Shown here: positions 23,053 through 34,760 of the stretch, piece by piece
Position numbering within the stretch: position 1 is the stretch's first letter
Layout: the number at the start of each line of letters is the position of its first letter
NCBI GenBank assembly: GCA_007922225.1
Contig: ML679968.1
Coordinates: 5,200,075-5,264,074, forward strand
Source: Emydura subglobosa
Taxonomy: Eukaryota; Chordata; Testudines; Chelidae
DNA: 64,000 bases
Reading direction: 5' to 3'
The notes under the pieces: model-generated
What the model was told of the DNA's origin: nothing
Seen by the model: the letters and a program-made list of their open reading frames with translations, nothing else
The model's database searches: none
Program-made: the position numbers and the translations under genes

Positions 23053-24722
23053 GAAAAGTCAGTAACATTTTATTTGAAAAATAAGTTTTCTTTTGGTTTT
23101 GAAAACGATTATATTAGCTGTTACCTGCCCCTCCTGTGAGCAGCTTTGTTTAGCAGCTTGGGTTTTCTCAGTGAAAGACGTTAACAGAGAGTTTTCTAAG
23201 GTTCCTCTGATAGCCACCATTAATCCAGCACTGTTTAATCCATCTTGAGAGCACCTCATTTTCCCTGAGGGCTAGGCTGATTCTTGCACTAGTAGATGGC
23301 TGAATTTGGCATCGTCGACTGTGAATCTGGCAATTCATGCCGCCAGAGAAAGTTAGGTACACTTTAGAATTTGCTAAATGTGTATGCTATAATGCAATTA
23401 ATATCTTTAAAAAAATTGGAAAAGCAGTACTTACTTCTGTAAGCCCTTCCTGATGGTAGTACTTTCCAATATATAATAATCATAATTTAAACAGTAAGAA
23501 TCATAGTGGTGCACTGGTGAAATCCATAAATAACCTGGCTGCTCATTTTGAACAGAACACATCCATTTATTTTACATTTTGACTTCCGTTGTATGTGTAC
23601 TTCAGGAAGTAGCAAGAAAGTACTACCGTCATTCTTCACTTCATGGAGATTGTTCCCAGGACTGCTGTCTAACCCTGTGAGTCATTACTTGTTTGAACTC
23701 TTGTACAAATCTTTACCCCCATAGACCTCAACTGAAAACATTGCAGTATTCTCTTTGCAGTTCATAGCATGGATTAAAATGTATCATTTACAGTGAGGTG
23801 GAAACCTTCAACTGTTTTTCTCTGGCCAGGTTTAAACATTTAGTGTCAACATGCAGTGATTTGTCAATAAATCTTATGGAAAGAAAATTCTTTATATTTG
23901 CAGGTCACATTAACATTTGCAGGGAATGGATTTTTTAAATTATTTATTTATAGACTTGCAAAAAGTTTTTGATTTGTTTTTGATTTGATAAATTGTTGGG
24001 TATAAAAGCCAACTACGAGTCCAGACATTGGAAAATTTGTAGTACTTTAGTTTGTTTTATTTTCCAAATAATATACTTTTGAAAAGGTAAGATTAATCTG
24101 AATTTGGTATTATTCAGAATAGGGCAGCCAGTTGCAAAGACACAGACCCTTATTGTGTCAGATGTGCAAGTGAGCCACCATCCCAAGGGGAAAACTACTG
24201 CATGGTTCAATCCAGATGTGAGCACATCAGAATTGGAATGTAGCAAACATGTGGCTGCTGCTTCACACTTCTCCTCAGATCTTGCATCATAGAACTGATT
24301 ATCCAGTATGTTATGCTGGGGTGAAATAGTTCAATATTCCTGTCATCCTCAGCAAAGAGAACATCTGGGATCAACATGTTCACATCATGTTTAAGCATTC
24401 TGACAGGATAACCTCCATAATCTCTACACATCCTGAAGTCCTGCGCCAGTGGTGTCCCTAGGGAGATGTCTCCCCACACATGGCCCCCCCACACATGGCC
24501 CCCCCACACATGGCCTGAGGTTTGTGGGCATTAATTCCCAGACAGCAATGAGAGGTAGCTCAGGATGGCATTACTAGACTGGTGGTAATTAGGTGCCTTG
24601 GAGCCTGTTTAGGATCCTCACCTAAAAGGAGAGAGAAGGGGATGTGTTGACCAGAAGCCAAGGAAGAATAATCTGGGGAATTATAGGAGCTACTTGTATG
24701 ACTTGTACTTTTTTTGTTCTAG

Positions 24723-24850
24723 TGTATTTGAGTTTACTGCTAGTAGAATTGTCTGGCAGGAAATGCAGCCTGAGACTATTGAAAAATGGGTGTCAATTTG
24801 GATTAAACCAGAACCACAGCAAGAAAACCCGATCCAGAGAGCGTTCAAAT
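24723..24850 (+). CDS. Candidate host-gene internal exon, 128 bp
   Basis: A pyrimidine tract ending TTTTTTTGTTCTAG (acceptor AG at 24721-24722) is followed by an open stretch ending at a consensus donor, AAAT|GTGAGT (24851-24856). The frame gives one base, then VFEFTASRIVWQEMQPETIE and KWVSIWIKPEPQQENPIQ through AFK, then one base (start phase 2, end phase 1). No transposon family in the window looks like it. I do not recognise the protein. The composition (W, P, E, Q-rich, no low complexity) is unlike the chance open frames nearby. A lone exon deep in repeat-rich DNA would mean the window lies in long introns of a plus-strand gene. Alternatively it is a chance pairing of splice-like sites. 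Confidence 0.45.
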
Positions 24851-24856
24851 GTGAGT

Positions 24857-26116
24857 CTCCAGTGAATTTTTCTCTTTAGATGTTTTACCCCAGCTCTGCT
24901 ACAGTTCTAGTCAGGCAATGTGTTCTTATCAATAAAACACCATCTTTATGTGGAAAAATGATATGGGAATGTGTCAGCAGTAGTTGACAGCTCTTATTAT
25001 GGTGTGAAGAAAAAGGCAACTGGCCTGTGTGCGCTAAAGGCTAGCAGTAGAGGTTAAAACTACGACTTTGTTCTGAGATACTACATTAATACTGATTCTG
25101 ACTCTGTGAAGGTTTGAGACTCACTAATCTGATGGTTATAATAGTTCTAGGTATTAAAATTAGGAGTAACTGTAGAAGTTCTTCCAGCTCACTTGTGAAA
25201 TCAAACTGTGTACTTATCACAATAGCATTGTTGTAGCATAACCGTACAAAGCTGAGGCAAAGCTCAAATGTCAAGGTCAGAATGGCTTTCAGAAATGCCT
25301 ATGGGGGAAAAAAAGCCTTACATACTGAAACATTCTGATTACAGTGAGTAGTTCTTAATGTGTTCTTAATTGTACTACATCTTCTTGAGTAGGCCTAAAA
25401 TATTTGGTTTCCGAAAATTCCTACTTACTGTTTTGCTTCCTGCTTTATTTCTGATGGGAGGCTGTTATGATCTATCTCTCGATTACACAAATCCTCATTA
25501 TAATTACATTTACTATAAAAACATAATTTTAAGAACTGTAAAGCTCCAGGATCATAAGAGTTTAAGGATATGGAGAGCATGGAATATCTAATCTTCCTAA
25601 TGCAACTGAGTAATTGGGAATGTAAAGGTCTCTCATTTTTAAAGTTTTTTTTAAAAAGAAAGATTAACAGGAAGACCACACAATTGTAACAAATCTCTGC
25701 CTCTCCCCCTTGATCTTCAGAAAACTGATCCAATGAAAAAAACAGTAAACTAAAAAGGAGAAATAGAGGTAAAAGAAAAAGCCTCTCATGGATAAATGCA
25801 GAATTTGTTTCAAATATATGTCTCAGAGAAGACTAACAAGTACCAAACTGAAGTGTAGTTACAACAGAGGGACTAGACTGAAGGTGCTAACTTTTCTTAT
25901 GTAAAAGTGAAGAACTGAACTCAAGAGCTGAAGAATATTAAGGCTGTGAACTTGCACGTGATCCTAGGGGGGACTCAACTTGAGATGTTGTTTTTCCTAC
26001 TTGTGAGGCCTTGGCATCTGCTGTGAAGAAGAAATATGAATTTGTTTTAATCAAAGCAAATAGAGATGCTGGGTTTTCCAAATAATATTTTTCTATTAGG
26101 TTCTAATTTAAAGTCT
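24857..26116. other. Unassigned interval
   Basis: AT-rich, with no supported feature. Confidence 0.4.
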
Positions 26117-26569
26117 TGAGGCAAGTCTACACTACAAAATTAAGTCGACCTAAGTTACATTGATGTACAGCAACAGCTGAAATTAAATTGCTTTTGCATG
26201 TCCATGCTATGCTCCTTGTGTCAGCAGTGCACGTCCTCTCTAGCATGCTTGTATCGATGCAGAGAGCAGTACAGCGTGAGTAGCTATCTCACTGTGCAAC
26301 TGGACACTATCTAGCACAAGGTGTTTTGAAAAGGGTCTGCAATGCCTTAGGGGGCAAAAAAGTCATGCAGGGGTGAATGGAACATGCTTTCAGTGTCCCA
26401 CAATGATACAATTTTCTTCATCCCATAATTTTACTTGCATCCCATAATGCTTCACACTCTTTTCAAAATTGCTGCAAACCCACGCGTCTGCCATCTCTGT
26501 GCACAGTACTGCACTATTGTGATGAGCATTGCGAGCACAATGTGCCTGATCCTGTAGTAATTGCAGAGC

Positions 26570-28530
26570 TGCCAGAGGAGTTGCGGGGAACAAGACAATT
26601 CCTTTAAGGCTGGATTGCTGTGGGACATAGAGAGAAACAATTCAAGGTTGTTGGCATTCACAGAGCAGTTGCACACAGTGGAACTCTGGTTCTGGGCCCA
26701 AGAAACAAGCACTGACTGGTGGGATCACATCATTATGCAGATATGGGATGATGAGCAATAACTGCAGAACTTTCAGATGCGCAAAGCCACATTCCTGGAA
26801 ATGTGTATGGAGTTTGCCCTAGCCCTCTGGTGCAGGGATATCAAAATGAGAGCCATACCTACAGTTCAGAAGTGAGTGGTGATCGCACTGTGAAAACTTG
26901 CAACACCAGATTGCTCCCAGTCAGGTATCAATTTGGAATTGGAAAATCCAGCACAGGGGCCATTGTGATGCAAGTGTGCAGGGACATTAATCGCTTCCTG
27001 CTATGAAGGACTGTGACTCTGGGCAATGTGCAGGACATAGTGGATGGTTTTGCAGCAGTGGGGTTCTCAAATTGCAATGGGGCAATAGATGGTACACATA
27101 TTCCTATTTTGGCACCAGATCACCTTGCCATGGAGTACATCAACAGAAAGGGCTACTTTTCTATGGTATTGCGAGCACTGGTGGATCACTGGGGATGTTT
27201 TACTGACAGGGAAGCTGCATGATGTGTGCATCTTTAAGAACACAGGCCTGTTCAGAAAGCTGCAAGCAGGGACTTTCTTTCCAGACCGGAGGATTACCAT
27301 TGGGGATGTTGAAATACCAATAGTGAACCTGGGAGACCCAGCCTAGCCCTTGCTCCCATGGCTCATGAAGCCTTACACCGGCTGGCATGCTGTCTGGAGT
27401 GGCTCACAACTGTGAGTGTCTATCTCACACTGTCAGAAAACAAGAGCAGACACCCCCTACTAGTGGTATATTCTGTTGTTAGGTTTCACCAACCCAGTAA
27501 CAAATGTGAATTCCTGGATCACTATACCAGTCTTACCATAGAATCACAGACTGTCTTCTTAGACTCTCCACTCTATCTTGCCACCCAGACAAGCTAGACT
27601 TTGTGATGAAAAATCATTTAAACTGAAAATCACACCACATCAGGTTGCTCCTAGTCCCAAAGGACCAGCCACTTACCCAGATCAATTGATACTCCAGATC
27701 TCACACCAAAGACAACACTGGCAGCCAATTCTATAGTAAACTAACTAAAGATTTATTAGCTAAGAAAAAAGAATGAGAGTTACTGAGAGGTTAAAGCAGA
27801 TAAAATGTAATAACAGGTAAATCAACAGTTTGTAACTCTAAATGATGGTAGTGATGTAATAAACTGCCAGTTTCCCAAAAATCTTTTCTGGGTCTCCCCA
27901 GAATAATTCTCAGGATGTCCGTCTTCCCATTCAGTTATTCTGACCTGTTACAATCCAAACTGTCCAGAGATAAAGGATCATTCTTTGAATCCTTGTTTAT
28001 ATCTTCTTCTCACAGAAGACAAGCTGACAGTCTCTCTACCACAGTGGCTTTTCCTTTGATGATGACGTGTGAGGAATGCACTTAGGCTTTTGACCTCCAA
28101 GCATATACATAATGGTCACTCACTTTGAAATTAGCATTTTCTGTTAGTCCTTAAGTCCTTCATTAGTATTTCACAAGATTTCTTTGATGGATAATTTAGT
28201 TACAAGATTATTTACCATGTAAATGTTTGCTATTACATTATGACAGTAATAGATAAGCAAAACAATACCAGTAGCATTCCACTAGTTTTCATGAAGTTTA
28301 AACATCTGCATACACACTTTTACATCTAACCATTACTTTGATCTACACAAGTGAATTGACCTGAATACTCTAGCATGACCCGGTAGGCCAGTGTTACACC
28401 GGCCACCTTGACAGCAAGGAGCATTTCAACTACCCGCTCAGCTGGTGCAGAATAACAGTTGAATGTGCCTTTGGCCATTTGAAAGGCCACTGATGCTGTT
28501 TACTTATGAGATTAGACCTCAGTGAAAAAA
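26570..28530 (+). pseudogene. Harbinger (HARBI1-type) transposase, decayed, copy 1
   Basis: Fragments include LLWDIERNNSRLLAFTEQLH and TVELWFWAQETSTDWWDHI upstream. The catalytic region follows with SNCNGAIDGTHIPILAPDHL (first Asp, codon 27088-27090) and LHDVCIFKNTGLFRKLQAG (second Asp, 27221-27223). After the solo LTR comes a VECAFGHL-like piece with the Glu (28461-28463). The D-D-E set of a nuclear DDE transposase is thus still visible, but stops, small indels and the LTR insertion destroy the gene. HARBI1-type transposases cut and paste with 3-bp target duplications and usually need a Myb-like partner protein. Confidence 0.85.
27383..28398 (-). mobile_element. Solo LTR, minus strand, 1016 bp
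   Basis: Read on the minus strand it starts TGTAACACTGGCCTACC and ends CAGCATGCCA, i.e. TG...CA, and is flanked by a 5-bp target duplication (plus-strand CCGGC at 27378-27382 and 28399-28403). The uninterrupted Harbinger copy at 33.7 kb confirms the empty site. GCTAATAAATC (minus strand, about 27750) offers a polyadenylation signal about 370 bp from the 3' end. No internal viral or Gag-Pol sequence is present, so it is the product of LTR-LTR recombination. The family (ERV or Gypsy) is not determined. Confidence 0.88.
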
Positions 28531-28634
28531 ATATCCCAGTGGTTATAGCTGCCTGCTGTGTCCTGCATAATATCTGCGACGCAAAGAGGGAAAAAATTCT
28601 GTGGGGTGGAAGGCGGAGATAGAGCAGCTGTCTG

Positions 28635-28852
28635 CAGGGCCCAAACATAATTTTTTCGGGCCCAGTACAAACTTGTAACATGGGTCCCCTCCCATACACA
28701 TACCACAGTCCCTCATCCCATACATACAATCTCATGAGCTATGAAAATTTTTTTCCACATGGTAATAGGAGTTGTAGCCTGGGCAGGGCCCCCCCAGGGC
28801 CTCCGGGCCCCGGTAAAGTGTACTCTTCACCCCCCCTCATGTGTGGGCCCTG
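28635..28852. mobile_element. hAT-type MITE, 218 bp, nested in Harbinger copy 1
   Basis: The ends CAGGGCCCAAACATA and the complement of TGTGGGCCCTG are inverted repeats. The 8-bp flanks GCTGTCTG (28627-28634) and GCTGTCTA (28853-28860) are a hAT-length target duplication with one mismatch. Harbinger copy 2 lacks the insertion at the same place (GCAGCTGTCTGCTGAATTTG). Non-coding. Confidence 0.85.
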
Positions 28853-28959
28853 GCTGTCTACTGAATTTGAACAGCCAGATACAAGGGCTATCAGAAGAGC
28901 TCAACATGGAACTATATGGCTCAGGGAGGCTTTGAAAGACCATGGTGTCTTTATTTATT

Positions 28960-29110
28960 CTTGTACACAAACTATGGTAAAAGAATAATAAAGTAAAGTG
29001 AAGCATCAAAAATGTGGAAATGACAAAGTCAAGGTGGATTGTTCTACCTTATCTTTTGCATGTGCACCAGCAATCAGTGTTTTCACATGATCACATACTG
29101 TTTCTTAAAT
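28960..29110 (+). repeat. Short interspersed repeat (AAAGTGAAGCATCAAAA family)
   Basis: AATAAAGTAAAGTGAAGCAT followed by CAAAAATGTGGAAATGAC is related to the repeats at 45366-45540 (plus) and 47776-47880 (minus). Limits and type are uncertain. Confidence 0.4.
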
Positions 29111-29574
29111 AACTCAATATAATTTCAGAATCATACTGTTTTATATTACCTTAGGGACACAAGTGTAGAACTTCAGACATATTGTAAAAGATAATTGTTA
29201 TTCCTTAAGTAAAAAGAGAAATTAACAATTTTATGTTTAATATCTAGGTTCATTTTTATATTCCACTGCATATCAGAATGTGTGTGTTATTTTTTCTTTA
29301 GAAAGTTAAGATACAATCTAATACGGCCTTATGTTCATGCATAACTTAACACACTGAGACTAGCCCCAGTAACTTCCATGACAGGTCTTATATCGTGTAA
29401 AGTTAAGCACATATGTAATACAGTGTCATCTGAATTATACCATTTTTGTTGTAGCATGGTTGAATGATTGCATATTAAGTGAGAATCCACCGTTGCCATG
29501 ACTGTTTACAGTTTCTGCTAGAACCTACCAATCTTTGTCCTATTATCCATTCAGGGCTAGTGTCCCATTATTAT

Positions 29575-29950
29575 TTATTTGTGTTATGGTAGCACTTATT
29601 GGGACCTAACTGAGATTGTGCTTGGTGTCTTATGAACACGTAACAAAAGACAGTCCCTGCCCTGAATAATTTATAATGTGAATAGAAAAAATAGACAAAA
29701 GAAGTATTACTATCTCAGTTCTTCTCAATTCCCATCTCAGATGGGAAACTAGAATTTTTAAAAGTGCCTAAGTACCTAACTCCCATTGAAATCATTGAGG
29801 GTTAGGCACCTATTAGGATTGCAAAAGTTCTTATCTTCATCTTTAGGTGCCTTAAATACCTTTTAAATATCTGGCCCTAAGTGACAGAGGAAGTCTGTGC
29901 CACAACTGGGAACTAAACCCATTTCCTGGTTGCCAGACTTTCCTGTCTGG
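29575..29950. repeat. Cluster of ancient repeat fragments
   Basis: TGGTAGCACTTATTGGGACC with AAAGACAGTCCCTGCCCTGA (29590-29665) is a conserved tetrapod repeat. GTGCCTAAGTACCTAACTCC and GGGTTAGGCACCTA (29763-29815) form a fold-back. AGTGACAGAGGAAGTCTGTG and GGGAACTAAACCC (29879-29920) resemble a MIR 3' part. Confidence 0.5.
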
Positions 29951-30185
29951 GATGGTTGTTCCAGCAGTGCTGGGTTTTGCCCCCTTGCTCCTCAAAGCTT
30001 CGTATAGTACCTTGGGGAGTTTCTTAGCTCCGTTCAGCCAAGAGACCTTGTGTAGAGCTAGAATTCTGTATTCAGGTCTGTGTGGGCAGACCCTCATCCC
30101 TGTACTTGAACTCTGGTGAGCTTTACTGGGGACACATAGATCTGATTGCAATACCACCCTGCCAACTCACTCATTCACTCACTCA

Positions 30186-30467
30186 GGCTGGTCTATATTA
30201 AAACGTAGGTCGACCTAGCTACATCACTCAGGGATGTGAAAAATTCGCATCCCTGAGAGACGAAATTAAGCTGATTTAAGCCCTGGTATGGACACTGCTC
30301 GGTTGACAGAAGAATTCTTCCATTGGCCTACCTACTTCCTCTCGATGGTTGGATTAACTACAGTGACAGGAAAACCCCTTTAGCAAGTGTCTACACTACG
30401 GTGTTACAGTGGCACAGGTGCAGTACCATAGCTATGCCACTGTAATGTCTGTAGTGTAGACAAGCCC
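30186..30467. mobile_element. Harbinger-type MITE, about 280 bp
   Basis: The ends GGCTGGTCTATATTAAAACG and TGTCTGTAGTGTAGACAAGCCC are inverted relatives. The internal hairpin CACTCAGGGATGTGAA / CGCATCCCTGAGAG corresponds to that of the MITE at 13148. An additional internal AAGTGTCTACACTACGGTGT suggests a composite or tandem end on the right. Confidence 0.7.
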
Positions 30468-30468
30468 G

Positions 30469-32365
30469 CTCTCTCTCACTGATTTGTTTGACCAAGCAAA
30501 ACAAGGCCCTACACTCAGGCTGATGGCATTTCTGTTTGCCTGTACTATTGAGATTCCTTAAAGTGATCATGTTGTTTTACTTCTGAGTTTAACTATATTT
30601 GGATATTAAAAATCAACCCTAGAAATTGCTCTTCATATCATATAGCCAGACATCAAGGGTGGGCATTCATTTCTTCTCCTTCTCTGTTGTTAGTTTGCTT
30701 CCTAGGAACAAGTTTATGCTGCCAGATATGCTCGTTAGCATTCCCCTCATGGAACTGATGCCACTGAGTTATGCTGACGGCTGCATGGCAGGCAACCCAA
30801 GCTTTAGTTGGTTTCCCCCCTTCTCAATCCTGGCAGCAGGAGCAGCACAGGCATCCAGCTGTATAGAACAGGAATGTAAACCTTGCTTTGGCAATGCTCA
30901 CATAAAGTTCAGCCACATTCTTAGTAAAACAACAGAACAGAATAAAAATGTACATAGCAGGCTGGCTATTCTTTCATTTGCACAGTTTTGGGTTTTTTTG
31001 TTAAACATGACTTTGTGAAATTACATATATAAGGTACTCATCACTGTGTTATCTGGTTGACAGTTAGTAAGATTTTTAAAAGCTGTTAAGATTCCCACAA
31101 AGAGAGGAACAAAACTCCTTGCTACTTCTTAGCTATAAGATGATACTTAAAAAGAAACACAACTAGAATCCTCGGTTTCTTAGGAGGCATTTTGCTGGGA
31201 AAGACAAGTCTTGACATTTCATATTTTGTTTTTTGTTCATATCCAAATTTTTCAGTTTAGAAATTGATCTTTTTTCCTTTCTTTCCTCTTTTTTTTAAAG
31301 TTAGCTCCTAATCCTGAAATATGTTTGATTCAAAATCTGGGACATTTGAATATACGTGTTCTAAGGGAGGTTTCCATAACTGTGCAAACAGGAAATGCAG
31401 TAGAGGAGACTTCATGGATGAATAACTGTAAAGGTCTGAGATTCTCACATATCTGGCACTCTGCATAGCAAATTAGGTATTTCTTGGCGAACACTTTTAT
31501 TTTTGTTTAGTGTCAGGCTTCTGCCAATTAATATCAAGTTCTGTTTACTACCGCAAGCACTACCACATTCTCTGTCTCTTTACAAAAGGAACTTCCTTTT
31601 TGTCATGTTTGTGTTTGTTTCCAGAATATCTATTTCTACCATCGCCATCTCTGGATTTAAAAAATGAACATGAATAAATCCATTTAAAAAAGAAAAAATA
31701 AGCAGCAGCAAATTGGATAAAGAAATTAGTGCCAAGTGCTTTATTTATTATAGTTTATAGGAATAGCCTCAGAAGAGATCGGGAAATATAAGGGAGTAGG
31801 TGGGGAGTTGGTTTGACAAAAAGATTATTCTTTTGCAGAGTAACTCTCCCACCAGAAACCATTCCATCTAACTCAGCTGCTCAGACATACATTTCAACCA
31901 TTGTTGACAAATCAGTTTATTTCTGATAGCAGCTGTTAATGGAGTCTAACAAGTTCTAACAGTAGTTAATGTATGGGTACAGGCATCAGTGGTGTGATTT
32001 GCAGATGTTAATGTGCTTAGTTGGCGCCACATTAGAATGCAAAACATGACCTAAGGTACGTTGTCTTCTGGCCTTTAAACATGGTTAGCTCGAGGTCATT
32101 TGGAATTGTCAGCTTTGTTTCCCTCCCAGTGTAACATTTTATTCATCATGACCTAGTTTAGAGGAACAGTTGAAAACGTGTGGACTGTAGAACCTTTTAC
32201 AGTAAAATATTTAAACCCACAAAATCCTCCTTTGAATAAATTATAGCTTGTTCTCTTACAGACAATTAGAGCTAGAGCTGACCTCACACGCGATAATGAT
32301 TTATAAACTATCATTCTATGAGGTGAGCTTTCTTGTCGTCCCTCAAACAAAATAATCTGTTGAAC
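30469..32365. other. Unassigned interval
   Basis: A 130-codon open frame at 30626-31018 has no recognised domain, splice pattern or family match, and is not called. Confidence 0.4.
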
Positions 32366-32823
32366 ATAGGTCATGTCTACACTACAAAATCATGTCGACC
32401 TAAGTTACGTCTGCATAGAGCTGCCACACTTATTACATTGCTTGCGCGTGTGCACACTACACTCCTTGTGTTGGCGGTGTTTGCACCCTCACCAGGAACA
32501 TTTGTATTGGTGCAGAGAGCAGTGCACCATGGGTAGGTATCCCACTGTGCAACTCACCACCATCCAGCGCAGGATGTTTTGGGAAGTTTTTGAAATGCCT
32601 GATGGGGCCAAAATGTGTTGCACAGGGCAGACTGGGGGCATGGGGTCAACTTCACATAGTACATTGTTTTCCATCCCATAATTTCATCTGCATCACACAT
32701 TTTGTGACTTCTTTTAAAAAATCCCAACAAATCCATGCATCTGTCCTTACTAGCTGCCATTTCTGACAAAAGTATGGAGCCTGCACAGCTCTGCACTATT
32801 GTCATGAATGTTGCAAGCATTGC

Positions 32824-33812
32824 ATGATCCTGCAGTATTTGCAGAGCGGCAAAAGGAGCCGCAGGAAACATGATGATTCACTGGAGACTAGTTTGCTGTG
32901 GGACATAGAAAGAAACAATTCCATGTTGTTGGTGGTGTTCACAGAGCGGCTGCACACAGTGGAGCGCCAGTTTTGGGCCCAAGAAACAAGCACTGACTGG
33001 TGGGATTGCATTGTCGTGAAGGTTTGGGATGACAAGCAGCGATTGTAGAACTTTCAAATGAGCAAGGCCACGTTCCTGGATCTGTGTGCTGAACTGGCCC
33101 CAGCCCTAAGGCGCAGGGACACCAAAATGAGAAGAGTTCACCAAAGCTCAGAAGAGAGTGGCGATTGCGCTGTGGAAACTTGCAACACCAGATTGCTACT
33201 GGTCAGTCAGGTATAAATTTGGAGTCAGGACATCCACCGTTGAGGCTGTTGTGGTGCAAATGTGCAGGGCCATTAATTGCCTTCTGCTACAAAGAACTGT
33301 GATTCTGGGCAATGTGCAGGACATAGTGGATGTTTTTGCAGCCGTCGGGTTCTCGAACTGTGGTGGGGCGATAGATGGCACGCATATCCCTATTTTGGCA
33401 CAAGATCACCTTGCCATGGAGTACATCAACAGAAAGGGCTGCTTTTTAGTCGTAATGCAAGCGATGGTGGATTGACTGGGGACACTTTTCTGATATCAGT
33501 GTAGGCTGGTCATGGAAGGTGCATGACACGTGCATCTTTAAGCACACTTGCCTGTTCATAAAGTTACAAGCAGGGACTTTCTTTCTCAACTTGCGGATTA
33601 CCATTGGGAATGCGGACATGTCAATAGTGATCTTGGAAGACCCAGCCTCCATCTTGCTCCCCTGCCTCATGAAGCCATACACCAGCCACCTCAACAGCAC
33701 CAAGGAGTACTTCAATTACAGAATCAGAAGGTGCAGAATGACCGTTGAATATGCCTTTGGCCGTTGGGAGGAGTGCTGGCATTGTTTACTTATGAGATTG
33801 GATCTCAGTTGA
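32824..33812 (+). pseudogene. Harbinger (HARBI1-type) transposase, decayed, copy 2
   Basis: The N-terminal piece (LLWDIERNNSMLLVVFTERL, TDWWDCIVVKVWDDKQ) ends in a stop at about 33046. The next pieces read ATFLDLCAELAPALRRRDTK and VAIALWKLATPDCYWSV. The catalytic domain has FSNCGGAIDGTHIPILAQDH (Asp at 33374-33376), then a stop and frameshift near 33473. HDTCIFKHTCLFIKLQAG follows (Asp at 33525-33527), and MTVEYAFGRW carries the Glu (33747-33749). The D-D-E triad survives in sequence, but at least two stops and a frameshift kill the gene. Confidence 0.88.
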
Positions 33813-34239
33813 AAAAAAAATCCCAATGGTTATAGCTGCCTGATGTGTCTGCATAATATCTGTGAAGCAAAGGGGGAAAAATGTCTGCATGGCGGAGGGT
33901 GAAGGTGGAGCAGCTGTCTGCTGAATTTGAACAGCCAGATACGAGGCCTATCATAAGAGCTCAACCTGAAGCTATATGTCTCGGGGAGGCTTTGAAAGAC
34001 CATTTGAATAGAGAGCCTGAGTGGTGTGTGTTGCTGTAGTGTGCTTTACCTGGCCTTGCTCTTTTGCAGTTTGGTCTGATTCTTGCAGTGATTTGGTGGT
34101 TTTACTATCTCTTCTGGCACAAGTAAAAAAATAAGAGTAAGTCAACAGATGTATCCTGCTACTTTGAGGGGTTCCATCCCTGTAATTTCAGAGCAAACTG
34201 CATACTTCCTTCCCCTGCATCAGGCTTGCCCGTGCTCAG

Positions 34240-34760
34240 CTGGCAGGACTGGCAGGACTGTGGTGGAGTACAAAAGATGTCCTGGCTTGCTGCGCAGCTG
34301 GATGTCCCAGTTGCTTATCCCCTCTACTCCTCCACTTCCACATCCACCTCCTCCTCCTCCCTGGGGCCATCATTGTTCACTGTTCACATGAGGGATCAGT
34401 GACTAAGGCTCCTCAGAAGAATACAAGGTGCTCTTTTGGGCAATGGAGGGGGTCTCTGCTGAGCATGGCTTGCAGCTGTTTGTGGCTTGCACCAGATCAA
34501 TTGTTGGCCTTCCTGACCTTCTGGTATGCCTGTCACAGTTCCTTGGCTTTCACGCAGCACTGCTGCTGGTCCCTGTTGTAGACCTTCTCCTGCATTTCCT
34601 GAATAATCTGCTCGTAGAGTCCAGGTTCTACGATGGGATCAGAGGCAGTGCCTGCACAGTTTCTTCTCCCCCCAGGCCCAGGAGACCCAATACCTCCTGT
34701 CTGCTCCAGGCAGAAGTGCGTTTGCAGCCTATAGCTGGCATGGTCAGCGGGGCAGTTACA
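34240..34760 (-). pseudogene. Myb/SANT-like DNA-binding protein of the Harbinger element, decayed
   Basis: On the minus strand the frame reads CKRTSAWSRQEVLGLLGLGG and GEETVQALP. After a frame change it reads YEQIIQEMQEKVYNRDQQQC and VKAKELxQAYQKVRKANN (x is a stop). This is the Trp-containing helix pattern of the trihelix/Myb-SANT proteins that accompany PIF/Harbinger transposases and help bring the transposase to the ends and into the nucleus. It is convergent with the transposase. Stops and a frameshift show it is dead. Proline-rich plus-strand frames across the same bases are artefacts. Confidence 0.75.

Larger units (their letters stand above)
26120..28945 (+). mobile_element. PIF/Harbinger transposon copy 1, broken and 3'-truncated
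   Basis: It begins GGCAAGTCTACACTAC, followed by TCGACCTAAGTTAC, and matches copy 2 (32369-35140) through the whole left interior and transposase, up to TTTGAAAGACCAT at about 28950, where similarity stops. The right end and the Myb-like ORF of copy 2 are missing. Two later insertions interrupt it: a 1016-bp solo LTR (27383-28398) and a 218-bp hAT MITE (28635-28852). Copy 2 serves as the uninterrupted reference for both sites. Confidence 0.9.

Noticed and set aside
30626..31018. 130-codon open frame in an interval without repeats
   Set aside because: No recognisable domain, splice structure or signal sequence; length is compatible with chance.
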